From Vibrio harveyi NBRC 15634 = ATCC 14126 = KCTC 12724 (lineage in GTDB: Bacteria; Pseudomonadota; Gammaproteobacteria; Enterobacterales; Vibrionaceae): a stretch of 64,000 nt of DNA. The notes under the pieces are model-generated. The model was not told where the DNA came from, did not search any database, and saw only the letters and a list, made by a program, of their open reading frames with translations. Made by a program: the position numbers and the translations under genes. The stretch spans positions 1 through 64,000 of the forward strand of contig NZ_BCUF01000009.1 in assembly GCF_001591145.1 (NCBI RefSeq), written 5' to 3'. Positions 35,700-44,918 of the stretch are shown piece by piece; position 1 is the first letter of the stretch; each line of letters begins with the position of its first letter.

Positions 35700-37424
35700 T
35701 TATCTTTTGCGCCAAGCTTGTGTGCGATTCTCTAACAATTTACCCAAAGTCATCTGAACAATCTTCGCAATTGCGGCAGCCATCATGATCATCACAGCCA
35801 TCGCTGCTGCAGCGCCAGTTTGACCTGCATCGTCCATATTCAGAATCGAGACCGAAGCCGGAATCGTATCGGTTGAGTAAAGGAATACTACCGCAGAAGT
35901 GGTGGTCAATGCATTAACAAACAAGTAAGTCGCAATGTCCAAAATCGCAGGTAAGCACACAGGTAATGTCACTTTAAAGAACAACTTGTATTGAGGAAGC
36001 TTCACCGATGCCGCCGTGGCTTCAATCTCCGATGGCAACTGCTTTAGCGCTGTCAGGGCGGTCATGTGCCCCACGGTGTAGTAATGCACTACCGTGTTAA
36101 TCACCAAGAATGCCATGGTGCCATAAAGCACATTCAGAGGATTGTTCGCATCATTGAAGTAAAAGATGTAACCCAAGCCAAGCACCATACCCGGAACCGC
36201 CATTGGCACCACGCTGAGCATTTGCATCACTTGACGAATTGGACCAAACGCACGCCCTTTCTCAATGCAGTAAGCACCGACAAAGATGATGGCTGTACCA
36301 ATAACCGCTGCCCAACCTGCCAGTGTTAGTGAGTTGAAGAATGGGCTCCAACCGTAAGTGCTCATTTCAGCAAAGTTGTAGTTGTTTAGCGTAAGCGCTT
36401 TGTTCCAAGGCCAGAACGTAACTAACGAGCCATACACCGCCATGCCAAGCACAGCCAGCACTGCAATAGAAATGATGCTGCAGTAAACCAAACAGATGCT
36501 GTCGCGCGCTTTGTTAGGTTCTGGCTGATAAGGCACCGAGCGAGTGTCAAATAAGCTCTTTTGCTTTTTCTGAACCCAGCGGTCTGCGCCGAATGCCATT
36601 ACCGCAGGAAATAGCAGCATAATGCTGGTCACCGCACCCATGGCAAAGTTTTGCTGTCCCACAACTTGCTTGAAGATGTCAGTCGCCAGAACGTTATAGC
36701 TGCCACCAATCACTTTCGGCACACCAAAGTCCGTAATAACTAACGTAAAGACGACGATAAGCGTACTGATCAAACCGTATTTCGCCGCAGGTAGCGTCAC
36801 CATAAAGAAGGTTTTGATGGGTGAAGTTTTCAGTGCGCGGGCTGCTTCATACAAGCGGGCATCTGAAGTGCGCAGCGAAGTGGTCAAAATCATCAATGCA
36901 TGAGGGAAGGTCCAGAAAATCAAACCCATCGAGATACCAATCACGCCGTACACCGAGTTTCCTAACAGCATCTCTTTGGCAATGCCTTGATTACCGAAAA
37001 GGAAGATCAAACTGATCGCTGGTAACAACGAAGGCGCGAGAATCGGCGCAGTACCTAGGATTTGAAACAAACCTTTAAACGGCATACAGGAACGAGTCAG
37101 CGCGTAGGCATAACCAAACGCAAGCACACCCACTACCGAGGTCACAATCACGCCCAAAGTGAAGGTGTTGCCCACCGACCCCCACAAGCTTGAAGAGGAA
37201 AAGTACGTCGCAAAGTTTGCCAGGCCGACAAATTCGCCATTGGCATTTTGCACACTCTTGGTCAACATTGCCCAAAGCGGCATTAAGATGAACAGCACCA
37301 TCATGGTCGACAAACCAGCAAGCAAACCAAACAACACAAGGTTGTCGCGGCTGACACGTCCGAGTAGTGATTTTGCTTTGTCTTGTGTGGTCAGGCTATT
37401 CATCGTCATTGTCTTCGCATCCAT
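35700..37424 (-). CDS. phnU: AEP ABC transporter permease (fused double-domain)
   Basis: A 574-residue inner-membrane permease with about 12 helices and two binding-protein-dependent transport domains in one chain. The EAA-like loops are YEAARALKTSPIKTFFMVTLPAAKYG (first half) and EIEATAASVKLPQYKLFFKVTLPVCLP (second half). It equals a fusion of the separate PhnU and PhnV permeases of Salmonella. It lies 8 bases after phnT. The start could be one of three nearby Met codons. Confidence 0.88.
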   Translation of the reverse strand: MDAKTMTMNSLTTQDKAKSLLGRVSRDNLVLFGLLAGLSTMMVLFILMPLWAMLTKSVQNANGEFVGLANFATYFSSSSLWGSVGNTFTLGVIVTSVVGVLAFGYAYALTRSCMPFKGLFQILGTAPILAPSLLPAISLIFLFGNQGIAKEMLLGNSVYGVIGISMGLIFWTFPHALMILTTSLRTSDARLYEAARALKTSPIKTFFMVTLPAAKYGLISTLIVVFTLVITDFGVPKVIGGSYNVLATDIFKQVVGQQNFAMGAVTSIMLLFPAVMAFGADRWVQKKQKSLFDTRSVPYQPEPNKARDSICLVYCSIISIAVLAVLGMAVYGSLVTFWPWNKALTLNNYNFAEMSTYGWSPFFNSLTLAGWAAVIGTAIIFVGAYCIEKGRAFGPIRQVMQMLSVVPMAVPGMVLGLGYIFYFNDANNPLNVLYGTMAFLVINTVVHYYTVGHMTALTALKQLPSEIEATAASVKLPQYKLFFKVTLPVCLPAILDIATYLFVNALTTTSAVVFLYSTDTIPASVSILNMDDAGQTGAAAAMAVMIMMAAAIAKIVQMTLGKLLENRTQAWRKR

Positions 37425-37432
37425 GTTTACAC

Positions 37433-38539
37433 CTACGCTGCTAGCGCTTTATCAACCGAGGGCACGGCGTAACCATGCAACCCTTCTTCAGCAAACTGGA
37501 TGCAACGTACATCGCCCGCCTTAATATTGAGTTTTTGAACCGTTTCCACAGGCACATCCACGACGATGGTTTTCGTTGAGCTGTCGTTTTGCAATACGCA
37601 ATCAATGCGGAAAAACGCCCCCAGAAACTCGGTTGCCGTAACTCGCACAGGTAAAGAGTTGTTGTAGTTTTCAACGAACTTGATGCTTTCAGGGCGCACC
37701 GCAAGGTCGAAGCGGTCACCTCGTTGAATCTTACGATTGGTCAAGCTTGGCGCTGGCATCAAGGTTTCCGCAATGCGCACTTGGGAATCCGTTGCGACTG
37801 AGGTTTCAATAAAGTTCATGCTGCCGACGAACTCAGCGACAAAGCGCGTGGCTGGTTGTTGGTAGATTTCTTGAGGTGTGCCAACTTGCTCAATCACGCC
37901 ATGGTTCATCACCACGATCCGATCCGCCATCGACAGCGCTTCGTCCTGATCGTGCGTAACCATGATGGTGGTGATGCCAAGCTTGCGTTGCAGCTTACAA
38001 ATCTCATCACGTAAGTGAACACGCACTTTTGCATCCAGCGCTGACAGCGGCTCATCAAGTAACAGTAAGCCCGGAGACAACGCCAATGCACGAGCCAACG
38101 CAACACGCTGCTGCTGACCACCAGAAAGTTGGTTGGGGAATTTCTCACCAGAGGTTGGAAGACCAATGGTTTCTAACCAGTAGTCCACCTTCTCTAGCGC
38201 TTCTTTGGTCGACATACCTTGGTTTTTCAAACCCACCGCAATGTTCTCTTGCACAGTTAGGTTTGGAAACAGCGCGTAAGATTGGAATACGATACCGAAA
38301 TCGCGCTTCTCTGGTGGTAGGAATGTGGTCTCTTGACCGTTTTGAAAGATTGCACCAGACGTTGGCAAGTCTAGACCTGCAATGGCACGTAGCAGAGTGG
38401 TTTTACCGCAGCCAGAAGGACCAAGAAAACAAACGAACTCGCCCTTTTCAATCGCTAGCGAGATTTTCTTTAATGCAGTGAACTGTCCGAATTGCTTCAC
38501 TACATTTTCAATATTTAGGTAATGTTGGTTAGTTGACAT
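37433..38539 (-). CDS. phnT: AEP ABC transporter ATP-binding protein PhnT
   Basis: A 368-residue ABC ATPase. Walker A is GPSGCGKTT, the signature LSGGQQQRVALARAL, Walker B LLLLDEPLSALD, and the switch His lies in VTHDQDEAL. A TOBE-type C-terminal domain follows (about 290-350). It powers the permease encoded just downstream. A perfect palindrome TGGTATATACCA lies 16 bases upstream of the start. Confidence 0.9.
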   Translation of the reverse strand: MSTNQHYLNIENVVKQFGQFTALKKISLAIEKGEFVCFLGPSGCGKTTLLRAIAGLDLPTSGAIFQNGQETTFLPPEKRDFGIVFQSYALFPNLTVQENIAVGLKNQGMSTKEALEKVDYWLETIGLPTSGEKFPNQLSGGQQQRVALARALALSPGLLLLDEPLSALDAKVRVHLRDEICKLQRKLGITTIMVTHDQDEALSMADRIVVMNHGVIEQVGTPQEIYQQPATRFVAEFVGSMNFIETSVATDSQVRIAETLMPAPSLTNRKIQRGDRFDLAVRPESIKFVENYNNSLPVRVTATEFLGAFFRIDCVLQNDSSTKTIVVDVPVETVQKLNIKAGDVRCIQFAEEGLHGYAVPSVDKALAA

Positions 38540-38554
38540 AACACACGCTCCAAA

Positions 38555-38566
38555 TGGTATATACCA
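38555..38566. promoter_or_regulatory. Probable PhnR operator upstream of phnT
   Basis: The perfect 12-base palindrome TGGTATATACCA matches the HutC/NagR-type pattern TGGT-N4-ACCA. It lies 16 bases before the phnT start. Confidence 0.75.
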
Positions 38567-38660
38567 ACTTTAGTTTTGGAGTGTTACGTTCCAATGACAA
38601 ATTTATAGCCAGAAGATGACAAATAGATGAAGGGTGATGAGGTTTGTTCAAGTGGTAATT

Positions 38661-38701
38661 AGAGATTCCCGACTCACTCCTTCGTCGCTCTCGAGAATGA
38701 C
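38661..38701. repeat. Dispersed palindromic repeat, copy B
   Basis: Contains AGAGATTCCCGAC, then CGTCGCTCTCG-GAATGAC, as at 2836-2866 but with 11 extra bases in the middle. ATTCCCGA (38665-38672) pairs with TCGAGAAT (38691-38698) in 7 of 8 positions. A second, related stretch (CGTCATTCCAGCG followed by CTAGGAATCTAC) lies at about 38742-38779. The whole gap 38567-38800 between phnS and phnT appears built from such repeats. Confidence 0.6.
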
Positions 38702-38802
38702 GTTGTGAGTGCGGATAGAAGCTCCCAACTTTCTTAAGTCCGTCATTCCAGCGAACCTAGGTGAGACTAGGAATCTACTTGCAGCAAACTCTGAAATAAC
38801 AG

Positions 38803-38838
38803 AGAAAACAAAAAATCCACCTCAACCGAGGTGGATTT
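38803..38838 (-). terminator. Terminator after phnS
   Basis: AAATCCACCTC and GAGGTGGATTT form an 11-pair stem. On the minus strand it is followed by TTTTTTGTTTT. It shows that phnS is a separate transcript from phnT. Confidence 0.9.
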
Positions 38839-38864
38839 CAGCATTCAAATCAAAGCAAATTTAA

Positions 38865-39875
38865 TTAAGACTTTGGCTCTGATTTCGCGTCAAACTTCTC
38901 AGACCATGCCGCTAGAATTTCTGCACGCTTGCTGCCCATTTGCGCAAAGTCCATCTTCGCCATGTTCTCTTGAACGTTCGGGAAGTTAGATACTGTCGCT
39001 TTCACTTCTTTATGTGCAACCACTGGGTACATTTCTACGTATAGCTCGTTCGCCGCTTTAGAGATTGACCAGTCGACAACACGCTTCGCTGCATCAGACT
39101 CTTTTACTAGACCAACGGCTTCAGATTCCCAGCCAATGCCTTTAGGTGTGATAACCGCAAGTGGTGCACCCTGTGTTTTCAGCTTCGCGCCGCGGCTTGC
39201 CATCGAAATACCGATAGCCACTTCACCCATGCCCGCTTGAACACATGGCTTAGAGCCAGAGTGCGTGTAGTGTGCAATGTTCTTGTCTAGGTCACGCATG
39301 TAGTTCCATGCCTGATCTTCACCCATATTTTGTAGCCAAGCAGAAACCTGCATGTAGCCAGTGCCTGACGAAGCTGGGTTAGGCATTGCAATGTGACCTT
39401 TGTAAACCGGCTTCGTTAGGTCCTCCCAAGACGTTGGTTTAGGCAGGTTAAGTTGTTTCGCTACCGCTTCGTTGAAACAGACTGCGTTAAAGAACGCATC
39501 GTTACCGAACCAAGCTTGGTTTGATTGAGGGTCGTTTAGATTCGCGTGCAGCTCTTCCAAACCTTTTGGTGTGTAAGGCTTAAGAAGACCTTCATCTTTA
39601 AGCAGTGCCATTGACGAGCCAGCAAGACCCCAAACCACTTCCGCTTGAGGGTTGTTCTTTTCTGCCAGCAATTTCGCCGTCATGATACCGGTGGAATCGC
39701 GAACCCACTTAATCTTGATATCTGGGTTATCTTTCTCAAACGCAGACTTGTATTTCGCAAGAATGTCAGTTTCGAAAGCGGTGTAAACCGTGACTTCCTG
39801 TGCTGCCATTGCATTCGTAGCTAGCAGAGAGACAAGTGCAGCCAGCGATCCTTTCATCAAACGGTTTTTCATCAT
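38865..39875 (-). CDS. phnS: AEP ABC transporter substrate-binding protein PhnS
   Basis: A 336-residue periplasmic binding protein with a signal peptide (MMKNRLMKGSLAALVSLLATNAMA) and an iron/thiamine-type extracellular binding fold: EVTVYTAFETDILAKYKSAFEK at the start, then NPASSGTGYMQVSAWLQ, a ligand-pocket segment common in phosphonate and iron-binding homologues. It is divergent from phnW, and an operator of the PhnR type lies 32 bases upstream of its start. Confidence 0.88.
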   Translation of the reverse strand: MMKNRLMKGSLAALVSLLATNAMAAQEVTVYTAFETDILAKYKSAFEKDNPDIKIKWVRDSTGIMTAKLLAEKNNPQAEVVWGLAGSSMALLKDEGLLKPYTPKGLEELHANLNDPQSNQAWFGNDAFFNAVCFNEAVAKQLNLPKPTSWEDLTKPVYKGHIAMPNPASSGTGYMQVSAWLQNMGEDQAWNYMRDLDKNIAHYTHSGSKPCVQAGMGEVAIGISMASRGAKLKTQGAPLAVITPKGIGWESEAVGLVKESDAAKRVVDWSISKAANELYVEMYPVVAHKEVKATVSNFPNVQENMAKMDFAQMGSKRAEILAAWSEKFDAKSEPKS

Positions 39876-39906
39876 TTTCTCCAGTTAATTTGGCTAAGTT
39901 TTCATT

Positions 39907-39918
39907 TGGTCTGTACCA
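39907..39918. promoter_or_regulatory. Probable PhnR operator upstream of phnS
   Basis: TGGTCTGTACCA, sharing the TGGT-N4-ACCA frame with the other two sites. It lies 32 bases before the phnS start. Confidence 0.68.
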
Positions 39919-40103
39919 GTTGACGATATACACCCTACTGAGCCTTTGTGACGAATTCATGACCATTAAATGGCAGTTTTACGAAAATTATCGATGAATA
40001 ATCGTTCAATTGATCCGCCATTTTCTGGATATTAAAGTTTTATGAAATTGGAGATTCGCCTATTTACTGCCCTTTTCTTCCTCGCTAGAGTGAACTTGAA
40101 ATT

Positions 40104-40115
40104 TGGTGTAGACCA
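40104..40115. promoter_or_regulatory. Probable PhnR operator upstream of phnW
   Basis: TGGTGTAGACCA, again TGGT-N4-ACCA, 27 bases before the phnW start. Confidence 0.7.
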
Positions 40116-40141
40116 ATTAGCCTATTCTGATGGAAATCGAG

Positions 40142-41245
40142 ATGAAAAACGAATACCTACTACTGACTCCAGGTCCTCTATCTACTTCTGAAACAGTACG
40201 TGAAGCTATGCTAAAAGACTGGTGTACTTGGGATGATGAATACAACAAAGACATTGTAGAAGTGATCCGCACTAAGCTTGTAAAACTGGCGACGGAGCAA
40301 GACGGCTACACCAGCGTACTAATGCAAGGTAGCGGCACCGCATCAGTAGAAGCGACGATTGGCAGCGCCATTGGCAAAAATGGAAAATTGTTGGTTGTCG
40401 ACAACGGTGCTTACGGTGCACGTATCGCTCAGATCGCTGATTACCTAAATATTCCATGTCATGTAGTTTCCCCAGGCGAAACATCACAGCCACACTTGAA
40501 CGAGGTGGAAACTGCATTGGCATCGGATCCTGCGATCACACACGTGGCGATTGTTCACTGCGAGACAACCACTGGCATGCTTAACCCAATTGAGACATTT
40601 GCTTCTGCAGCGAAAGCACACGGTAAAGTGGTGATTCTCGATGCCATGTCGAGCTTTGGTGGCATTCCTATCGATATTGCTGAGCTAGGCATCGATTTTA
40701 TGATCAGCTCTGCAAACAAATGTATTCAAGGCGTACCGGGCTTTGGCTTTGTGATTGCGAAACAAACTGAGCTAGAAAAGTGCCAAGGTCAGGCACGTTC
40801 TTTGAGCCTTGATCTGTACGACCAATGGCAGTGCATGGAAGTGAACCACGGCAAATGGCGTTTCACATCTCCAACGCACACGGTTCGCGCTTTCTACCAA
40901 GCCTTGTTAGAACTGGAACAAGAGGGCGGCATTGAAGCGCGTCATCACCGTTACCAAACTAACCAGAAAACACTGGTTGCAGGAATGCGTTCTCTGGGTT
41001 TCGAACCACTACTGAGTGATGACCTTCATTCGCCAATCATCACTTCTTTCTACTCTCCGACGCACAGTGATTACCAGTTCAAAGCGTTCTACACACGTTT
41101 AAAAGAGCAAGGTTTTGTGATTTATCCGGGTAAGGTATCGAACGCAGATTGCTTCCGTATCGGCAACATTGGCGAAGTTTACCCAGCAGATATCGAGCGC
41201 TTAATCGGTGCAATTGAAAAAGCAATGTACTGGCAAGTTGCGTAA
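40142..41245 (+). CDS. phnW: 2-aminoethylphosphonate:pyruvate aminotransferase PhnW
   Basis: A PLP enzyme of aminotransferase class V that moves the amino group of AEP to pyruvate, giving phosphonoacetaldehyde and alanine. The 367-residue chain starts [20 protein letters not shown]. The PLP lysine is Lys193 in SSANKCIQG, and Asp167 in ILDAMSS holds the cofactor ring. The ATG at 40142 is preferred over 40130 because the family begins here. The PbfA and PhnX genes follow. Confidence 0.95.
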   Translation: MKNEYLLLTPGPLSTSETVREAMLKDWCTWDDEYNKDIVEVIRTKLVKLATEQDGYTSVLMQGSGTASVEATIGSAIGKNGKLLVVDNGAYGARIAQIADYLNIPCHVVSPGETSQPHLNEVETALASDPAITHVAIVHCETTTGMLNPIETFASAAKAHGKVVILDAMSSFGGIPIDIAELGIDFMISSANKCIQGVPGFGFVIAKQTELEKCQGQARSLSLDLYDQWQCMEVNHGKWRFTSPTHTVRAFYQALLELEQEGGIEARHHRYQTNQKTLVAGMRSLGFEPLLSDDLHSPIITSFYSPTHSDYQFKAFYTRLKEQGFVIYPGKVSNADCFRIGNIGEVYPADIERLIGAIEKAMYWQVA

Positions 41246-41271
41246 AGCAGCCTTCTGATTGAGAGAGCGTT

Positions 41272-42651
41272 ATGACTCAGAATATCAAACCCACCCATTT
41301 CCGCAGCGAAGGCGATGTCAACACAACACCAGCGCGCCAAGCTTGGAATGCATCGATGGACGACGAACGCACGCAAGCCTTGTTGAAGCGTGATTCGGAA
41401 GTCTTTCTTCATCAAGCCATGTCGACGCCTTGCTTAGATACCTTGGAAGCAGCAGAAGGCATCTACATCCAAGATGCCACGGGCAAAAAGTACATGGACT
41501 TCCATGGCAATAACGTCCATCAGTTGGGCTATGCTCACCCGCATGTGATCAAACGCGTGCAAGAGCAAATTGCCAAACTGCCGTTTTCACCACGTCGTTT
41601 TACCAATGAAACCGCGATTGAATGTGCCGAAAAGCTCACCCAAATCTGTGGCGGCGAATTGAACCGCGTGCTGTTTGCTCCGGGAGGCACATCTGCGGTT
41701 GGTATGGCACTTAAACTAGCGCGCCACATCACGGGCAACTACAAGGTGGTGTCTCTGTGGGATTCCTTCCACGGCGCATCGTTGGATGCCATCTCAGTGG
41801 GCGGCGAAGCGTGTTTCCGCCAAGGTATGGGACCATTAATGGCAGGTGTTGAGCGCATCCCACCAGCCGTATCTTACCGTGGTGCTTTCCCAGTCGCGGA
41901 CGGCAGCGATGTGCATTACGCCGATTACCTCGAGTACGTGATTGAGAAAGAAGGCGGCGTGGGCGCGTTTATCGCAGAAGCAGTTCGTAATACCGACGTA
42001 CAAGTGCCGAGCAAAGCCTACTGGAAACGCATCCGTGAAATCTGTGACAAACACAATGTCATGTTGATCATCGACGACATCCCGAATGGCATGGGTCGCA
42101 GCGGAGAATGGTTTACCTACCAAGCCTACGACATCGAGCCAGATATGCTCTGCATCGGTAAAGGCTTGGGCGGAGGCTTAGTGCCTATCGCAGCCATGGT
42201 AACCAAAGACAAATACAACACCGCCGAGCAAATCTCAATGGGTCATTACACTCATGAGAAAAGCCCTATCGGTTGTGCTGCCGCGCTGGCAACCATGGAA
42301 GCCATTGAGCAAGAGGGCTTGCTAGATAAAGCCAAAGCCGACAGCCAGTTCATGCGTGAAAAGCTGCTAGAGATGAAAGCCAAGTACCCTGTGATTGGCG
42401 ATGTTCGTGGCATCGGCATGTTGTGGGGCATTGAACTGGTCACCGACCACGAAAGCAAGGCACGCGCGTATGACGAAGCGGAAGCTGTGCTTTACCAATG
42501 CCTCAACAACGGAGTGAGCTTCAAGGTATCGCAAGGCAATGTGATTCAACTCAGCCCACCGCTGATCATCACCCGCGAACAACTAACAGAAGCGTTGGCG
42601 ATCTTCGAAGAAGCCATCGCCAAAGTGTGTAAAGACTTTAATTACATTTAG
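41272..42651 (+). CDS. pbfA: PLP enzyme, probable (R)-1-hydroxy-2-aminoethylphosphonate ammonia-lyase PbfA
   Basis: A 459-residue class III aminotransferase-fold protein. The PLP lysine is Lys297 in CIGKGLGGGLVP, and the Asp of IIDDIPNGMGRSG binds the cofactor ring nitrogen. It lies between phnW and phnX, the position of PbfA, which was shown in vibrios to release ammonia from hydroxylated AEP and so form phosphonoacetaldehyde for PhnX. The name rests on cluster context and length; a plain transaminase cannot be excluded from sequence alone. It begins 26 bases after phnW. Confidence 0.82.
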   Translation: MTQNIKPTHFRSEGDVNTTPARQAWNASMDDERTQALLKRDSEVFLHQAMSTPCLDTLEAAEGIYIQDATGKKYMDFHGNNVHQLGYAHPHVIKRVQEQIAKLPFSPRRFTNETAIECAEKLTQICGGELNRVLFAPGGTSAVGMALKLARHITGNYKVVSLWDSFHGASLDAISVGGEACFRQGMGPLMAGVERIPPAVSYRGAFPVADGSDVHYADYLEYVIEKEGGVGAFIAEAVRNTDVQVPSKAYWKRIREICDKHNVMLIIDDIPNGMGRSGEWFTYQAYDIEPDMLCIGKGLGGGLVPIAAMVTKDKYNTAEQISMGHYTHEKSPIGCAAALATMEAIEQEGLLDKAKADSQFMREKLLEMKAKYPVIGDVRGIGMLWGIELVTDHESKARAYDEAEAVLYQCLNNGVSFKVSQGNVIQLSPPLIITREQLTEALAIFEEAIAKVCKDFNYI

Positions 42652-42745
42652 GGTCAATAGACCTCAACAAAAACCAATTGATTCAGAGTGCAGTTCAAAC
42701 GTGTAGGCAAGCGCTCTGGCAAGCAAGAAAGAAAAAGGATTGAAC

Positions 42746-43561
42746 ATGAGCAACTCACCAATTCAAGCAGTGATCTTTGACTGGGCTGGCACTATCGTCG
42801 ATTTCGGCTCTTTTGCGCCAACCAGCATCTTTGTAGAAGCATTCAAACAAGGTTTTGATTTTGATATCTACCTTGAAGAAGCTCGCGAACCAATGGGGCT
42901 TGGTAAATGGGATCACATCCAAGCTGTGGGTCGCATTCCTGCGGTTGATAAGCGTTGGAATGATAAGTTTGGTCGCTCAATGACCAGCGAAGACATCGAC
43001 GCTATCTACGCAGCATTCATGCCGCTGCAAAAAGCAAAAGTGGCTGACCACGCAGAGCCAATCCTTAATGCGATTGAAGTTGTGAACGGTCTGAAAGACA
43101 AAGGCATCAAGATCGGTTCTTGTTCTGGTTACCCTCGCGAAGTGATGGATGTGCTGATTCCTGTGGCTGCGGATTACGGCTACAAACCGGATTACGTAGT
43201 AGCAACGGATGACCTGCCTCAAGGTGGTCGCCCTGCGCCATTTATGGCACTGAAGAACGTGATTGAGCTGAATGTAACCGACGTTAATGCGTGTATCAAA
43301 GTGGATGACGCCGCACCGGGCATCGATGAAGGTCACAACGCAGGTATGTGGACCGTTGGTTTGCTGCTTTCTGGTAACGAAGCAGGTCTAACGTTTGAAG
43401 AATACCAAGCCGCGGACGAAGCAACGCTTAATGCTGCTCGTGAAAAAGCGCGTGCAAAATTGCTCAAGAGCTCGCCGCATTACCTCATCGACACCATTGC
43501 TGACTTCCCAGAAGTGGTGGCAGATATCGAACGTCGCCTAGCAGCAGGTGAGCGTCCGTAG
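42746..43561 (+). CDS. phnX: Phosphonoacetaldehyde hydrolase PhnX
   Basis: A HAD-superfamily enzyme that splits phosphonoacetaldehyde into acetaldehyde and phosphate. In the 271-residue chain from [16 protein letters not shown], Asp12 is the nucleophile and Lys54 in GLGKWDH is the expected Schiff-base lysine. [12 protein letters not shown] holds the acidic HAD motif. GGAT lies just before the ATG at 42746. A TTG two codons upstream is less likely. It closes the phnW-pbfA-phnX operon. Confidence 0.95.
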   Translation: MSNSPIQAVIFDWAGTIVDFGSFAPTSIFVEAFKQGFDFDIYLEEAREPMGLGKWDHIQAVGRIPAVDKRWNDKFGRSMTSEDIDAIYAAFMPLQKAKVADHAEPILNAIEVVNGLKDKGIKIGSCSGYPREVMDVLIPVAADYGYKPDYVVATDDLPQGGRPAPFMALKNVIELNVTDVNACIKVDDAAPGIDEGHNAGMWTVGLLLSGNEAGLTFEEYQAADEATLNAAREKARAKLLKSSPHYLIDTIADFPEVVADIERRLAAGERP

Positions 43562-43584
43562 TCGAGAATCATTATTCTCACGCA

Positions 43585-43617
43585 TAAAAAACCTCTCAGC
43601 ATTGAGAGGTTTTTTTG
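43585..43617. terminator. Bidirectional terminator between phnX and the lacI-type gene
   Basis: AAAAAACCTCTCA and TGAGAGGTTTTTT form a 13-pair stem with loop GCAT, flanked by A and T runs that serve both convergent genes. Confidence 0.92.
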
Positions 43618-43641
43618 TATCGAGTTTTATCGCCAATCAAA

Positions 43642-44670
43642 TTAGTTGATCGCAGTACTCGCTCGGCGTTTTAGCTTAAAGCCCATGTCCGTTGCGTGCT
43701 CTACGGGCTCACCTTTAATGGCTTGCAGTAACTTGTCTGCAGCTTTCGTCCCCATGCGTTCGTAGTCGAATTCCGCACAGGTCAAACTTGGATAGGCGTG
43801 CTCACCCATGGAAGAGCCTTCCAAACAAATAATCGCAATGTCGGTCGGGACTTTCAGCACGCGGCGATGACACTCAAACAATGCGCCAATCGCAATCTCT
43901 TCATGGCTACATACCAGAGCATTCAAACTTGAATCGCGCAGCAATAGTTTTGCCAATCCTTCCGCACCTAATTGTGAAGATGGCGCTTCGTGCGTGGTTA
44001 AGAAATGGTCCGGCGCAAGGTAGTTCTCAATCATCGCGCTTTGCCAGCCGTGTAGCTTACGTTGCAAAGTGGAGTGATCCCCACGTGCCCCAATGAAGCC
44101 CACGTTCTTGAAGCCTTGTTCAATCACATGCTTGGTACAGGCTTTACCCACCTCAAAATGGTCAACACCGATATTGAGGTAACTGGCTTTCGAACTTAAC
44201 TCAGCAATTTCCAATACTGGCGTGTTCGAGGCTTCCAAAAGCTGATTAGTACGTTGGCTGTGTTCATTACCAAACAGCACCACTCCGGCTGGGCGGCTCT
44301 CAAGAAATGTCGAAAGCAGTTTCTCTTCTTGCTCTACCGAGTAGTCGCTGTAGCCAAGCAGCAACTGATAACCTGCTTTGTTCAACGCTTGTTGAAAGCT
44401 CGGTAAGAAAAGCGCGCACGCTTTTTCAAACAGGGAAGGAATGATAAGAGCGATGGAGTAACTTTCAGCAGACGCCAAAGCCCCTGCTGCTTTATTCGGG
44501 ATATAGCCGAGCTCATCAACCACTTGTTGAATCTTTTCTCTCAGCTTGTCAGATACTAGCTCGGGCGTTCGTAATGCTCTCGACACCGTCATGGTGCCTA
44601 CGCCAGCTTTTTTAGCGACGTCCGCCAAGGTGACATTGCCAGTACTTCTTCGTTTGCGAGGTTCGCTCAT
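43642..44670 (-). CDS. LacI-family repressor of the adjacent PTS operon
   Basis: A 342-residue repressor with an N-terminal LacI helix-turn-helix and hinge (about 13-68: VTLADVAKKAGVGTMTVSRALRTPELVS, then ELGYIPNKAAGALAS) and a periplasmic-binding-like effector domain of the GntR/gluconate repressor type. It is divergent from the PTS genes, and three operator-like repeats lie between them, so it probably controls both directions. Confidence 0.9.
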   Translation of the reverse strand: MSEPRKRRSTGNVTLADVAKKAGVGTMTVSRALRTPELVSDKLREKIQQVVDELGYIPNKAAGALASAESYSIALIIPSLFEKACALFLPSFQQALNKAGYQLLLGYSDYSVEQEEKLLSTFLESRPAGVVLFGNEHSQRTNQLLEASNTPVLEIAELSSKASYLNIGVDHFEVGKACTKHVIEQGFKNVGFIGARGDHSTLQRKLHGWQSAMIENYLAPDHFLTTHEAPSSQLGAEGLAKLLLRDSSLNALVCSHEEIAIGALFECHRRVLKVPTDIAIICLEGSSMGEHAYPSLTCAEFDYERMGTKAADKLLQAIKGEPVEHATDMGFKLKRRASTAIN

Positions 44671-44792
44671 TGTTCTTATTTAGTGTTCTCTATTTTCTGC
44701 CGCGACATCTTACCACAGCGTTTTAGTGGTTTTGATATTAGCGCATTAGAAGTCGATCACAAGCATATGAAACTCGGATGACTGATAAAAAT

Positions 44793-44804
44793 GGTAGCGC
44801 TATC
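44793..44804. promoter_or_regulatory. LacI-type operator 1
   Basis: GGTAGCGCTATC, one arm of the three-site array. It is the reverse complement of operator 3. Confidence 0.75.
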
Positions 44805-44812
44805 ACAATTTA

Positions 44813-44826
44813 TGATAGCGCTATCA
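44813..44826. promoter_or_regulatory. LacI-type operator 2 (perfect palindrome)
   Basis: TGATAGCGCTATCA is a perfect 14-base palindrome with the central CG step typical of LacI-family operators. Its centre is 21 bases from that of operator 1, that is, about two helical turns. Confidence 0.82.
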
Positions 44827-44838
44827 GATAGCGCTACC
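44827..44838. promoter_or_regulatory. LacI-type operator 3
   Basis: GATAGCGCTACC directly abuts operator 2, with a centre-to-centre distance of 13 bases. A partial CRP-like site (TGTGA-N6-TCAGG) follows at 44842-44857. Confidence 0.72.
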
Positions 44839-44918
44839 ATTTGTGATCATTCTCAGGTTTTTCTGACAAATTGATCGATAAAGTACCCATCAACAAAACA
44901 ACAAACCGGAAAGATCCA

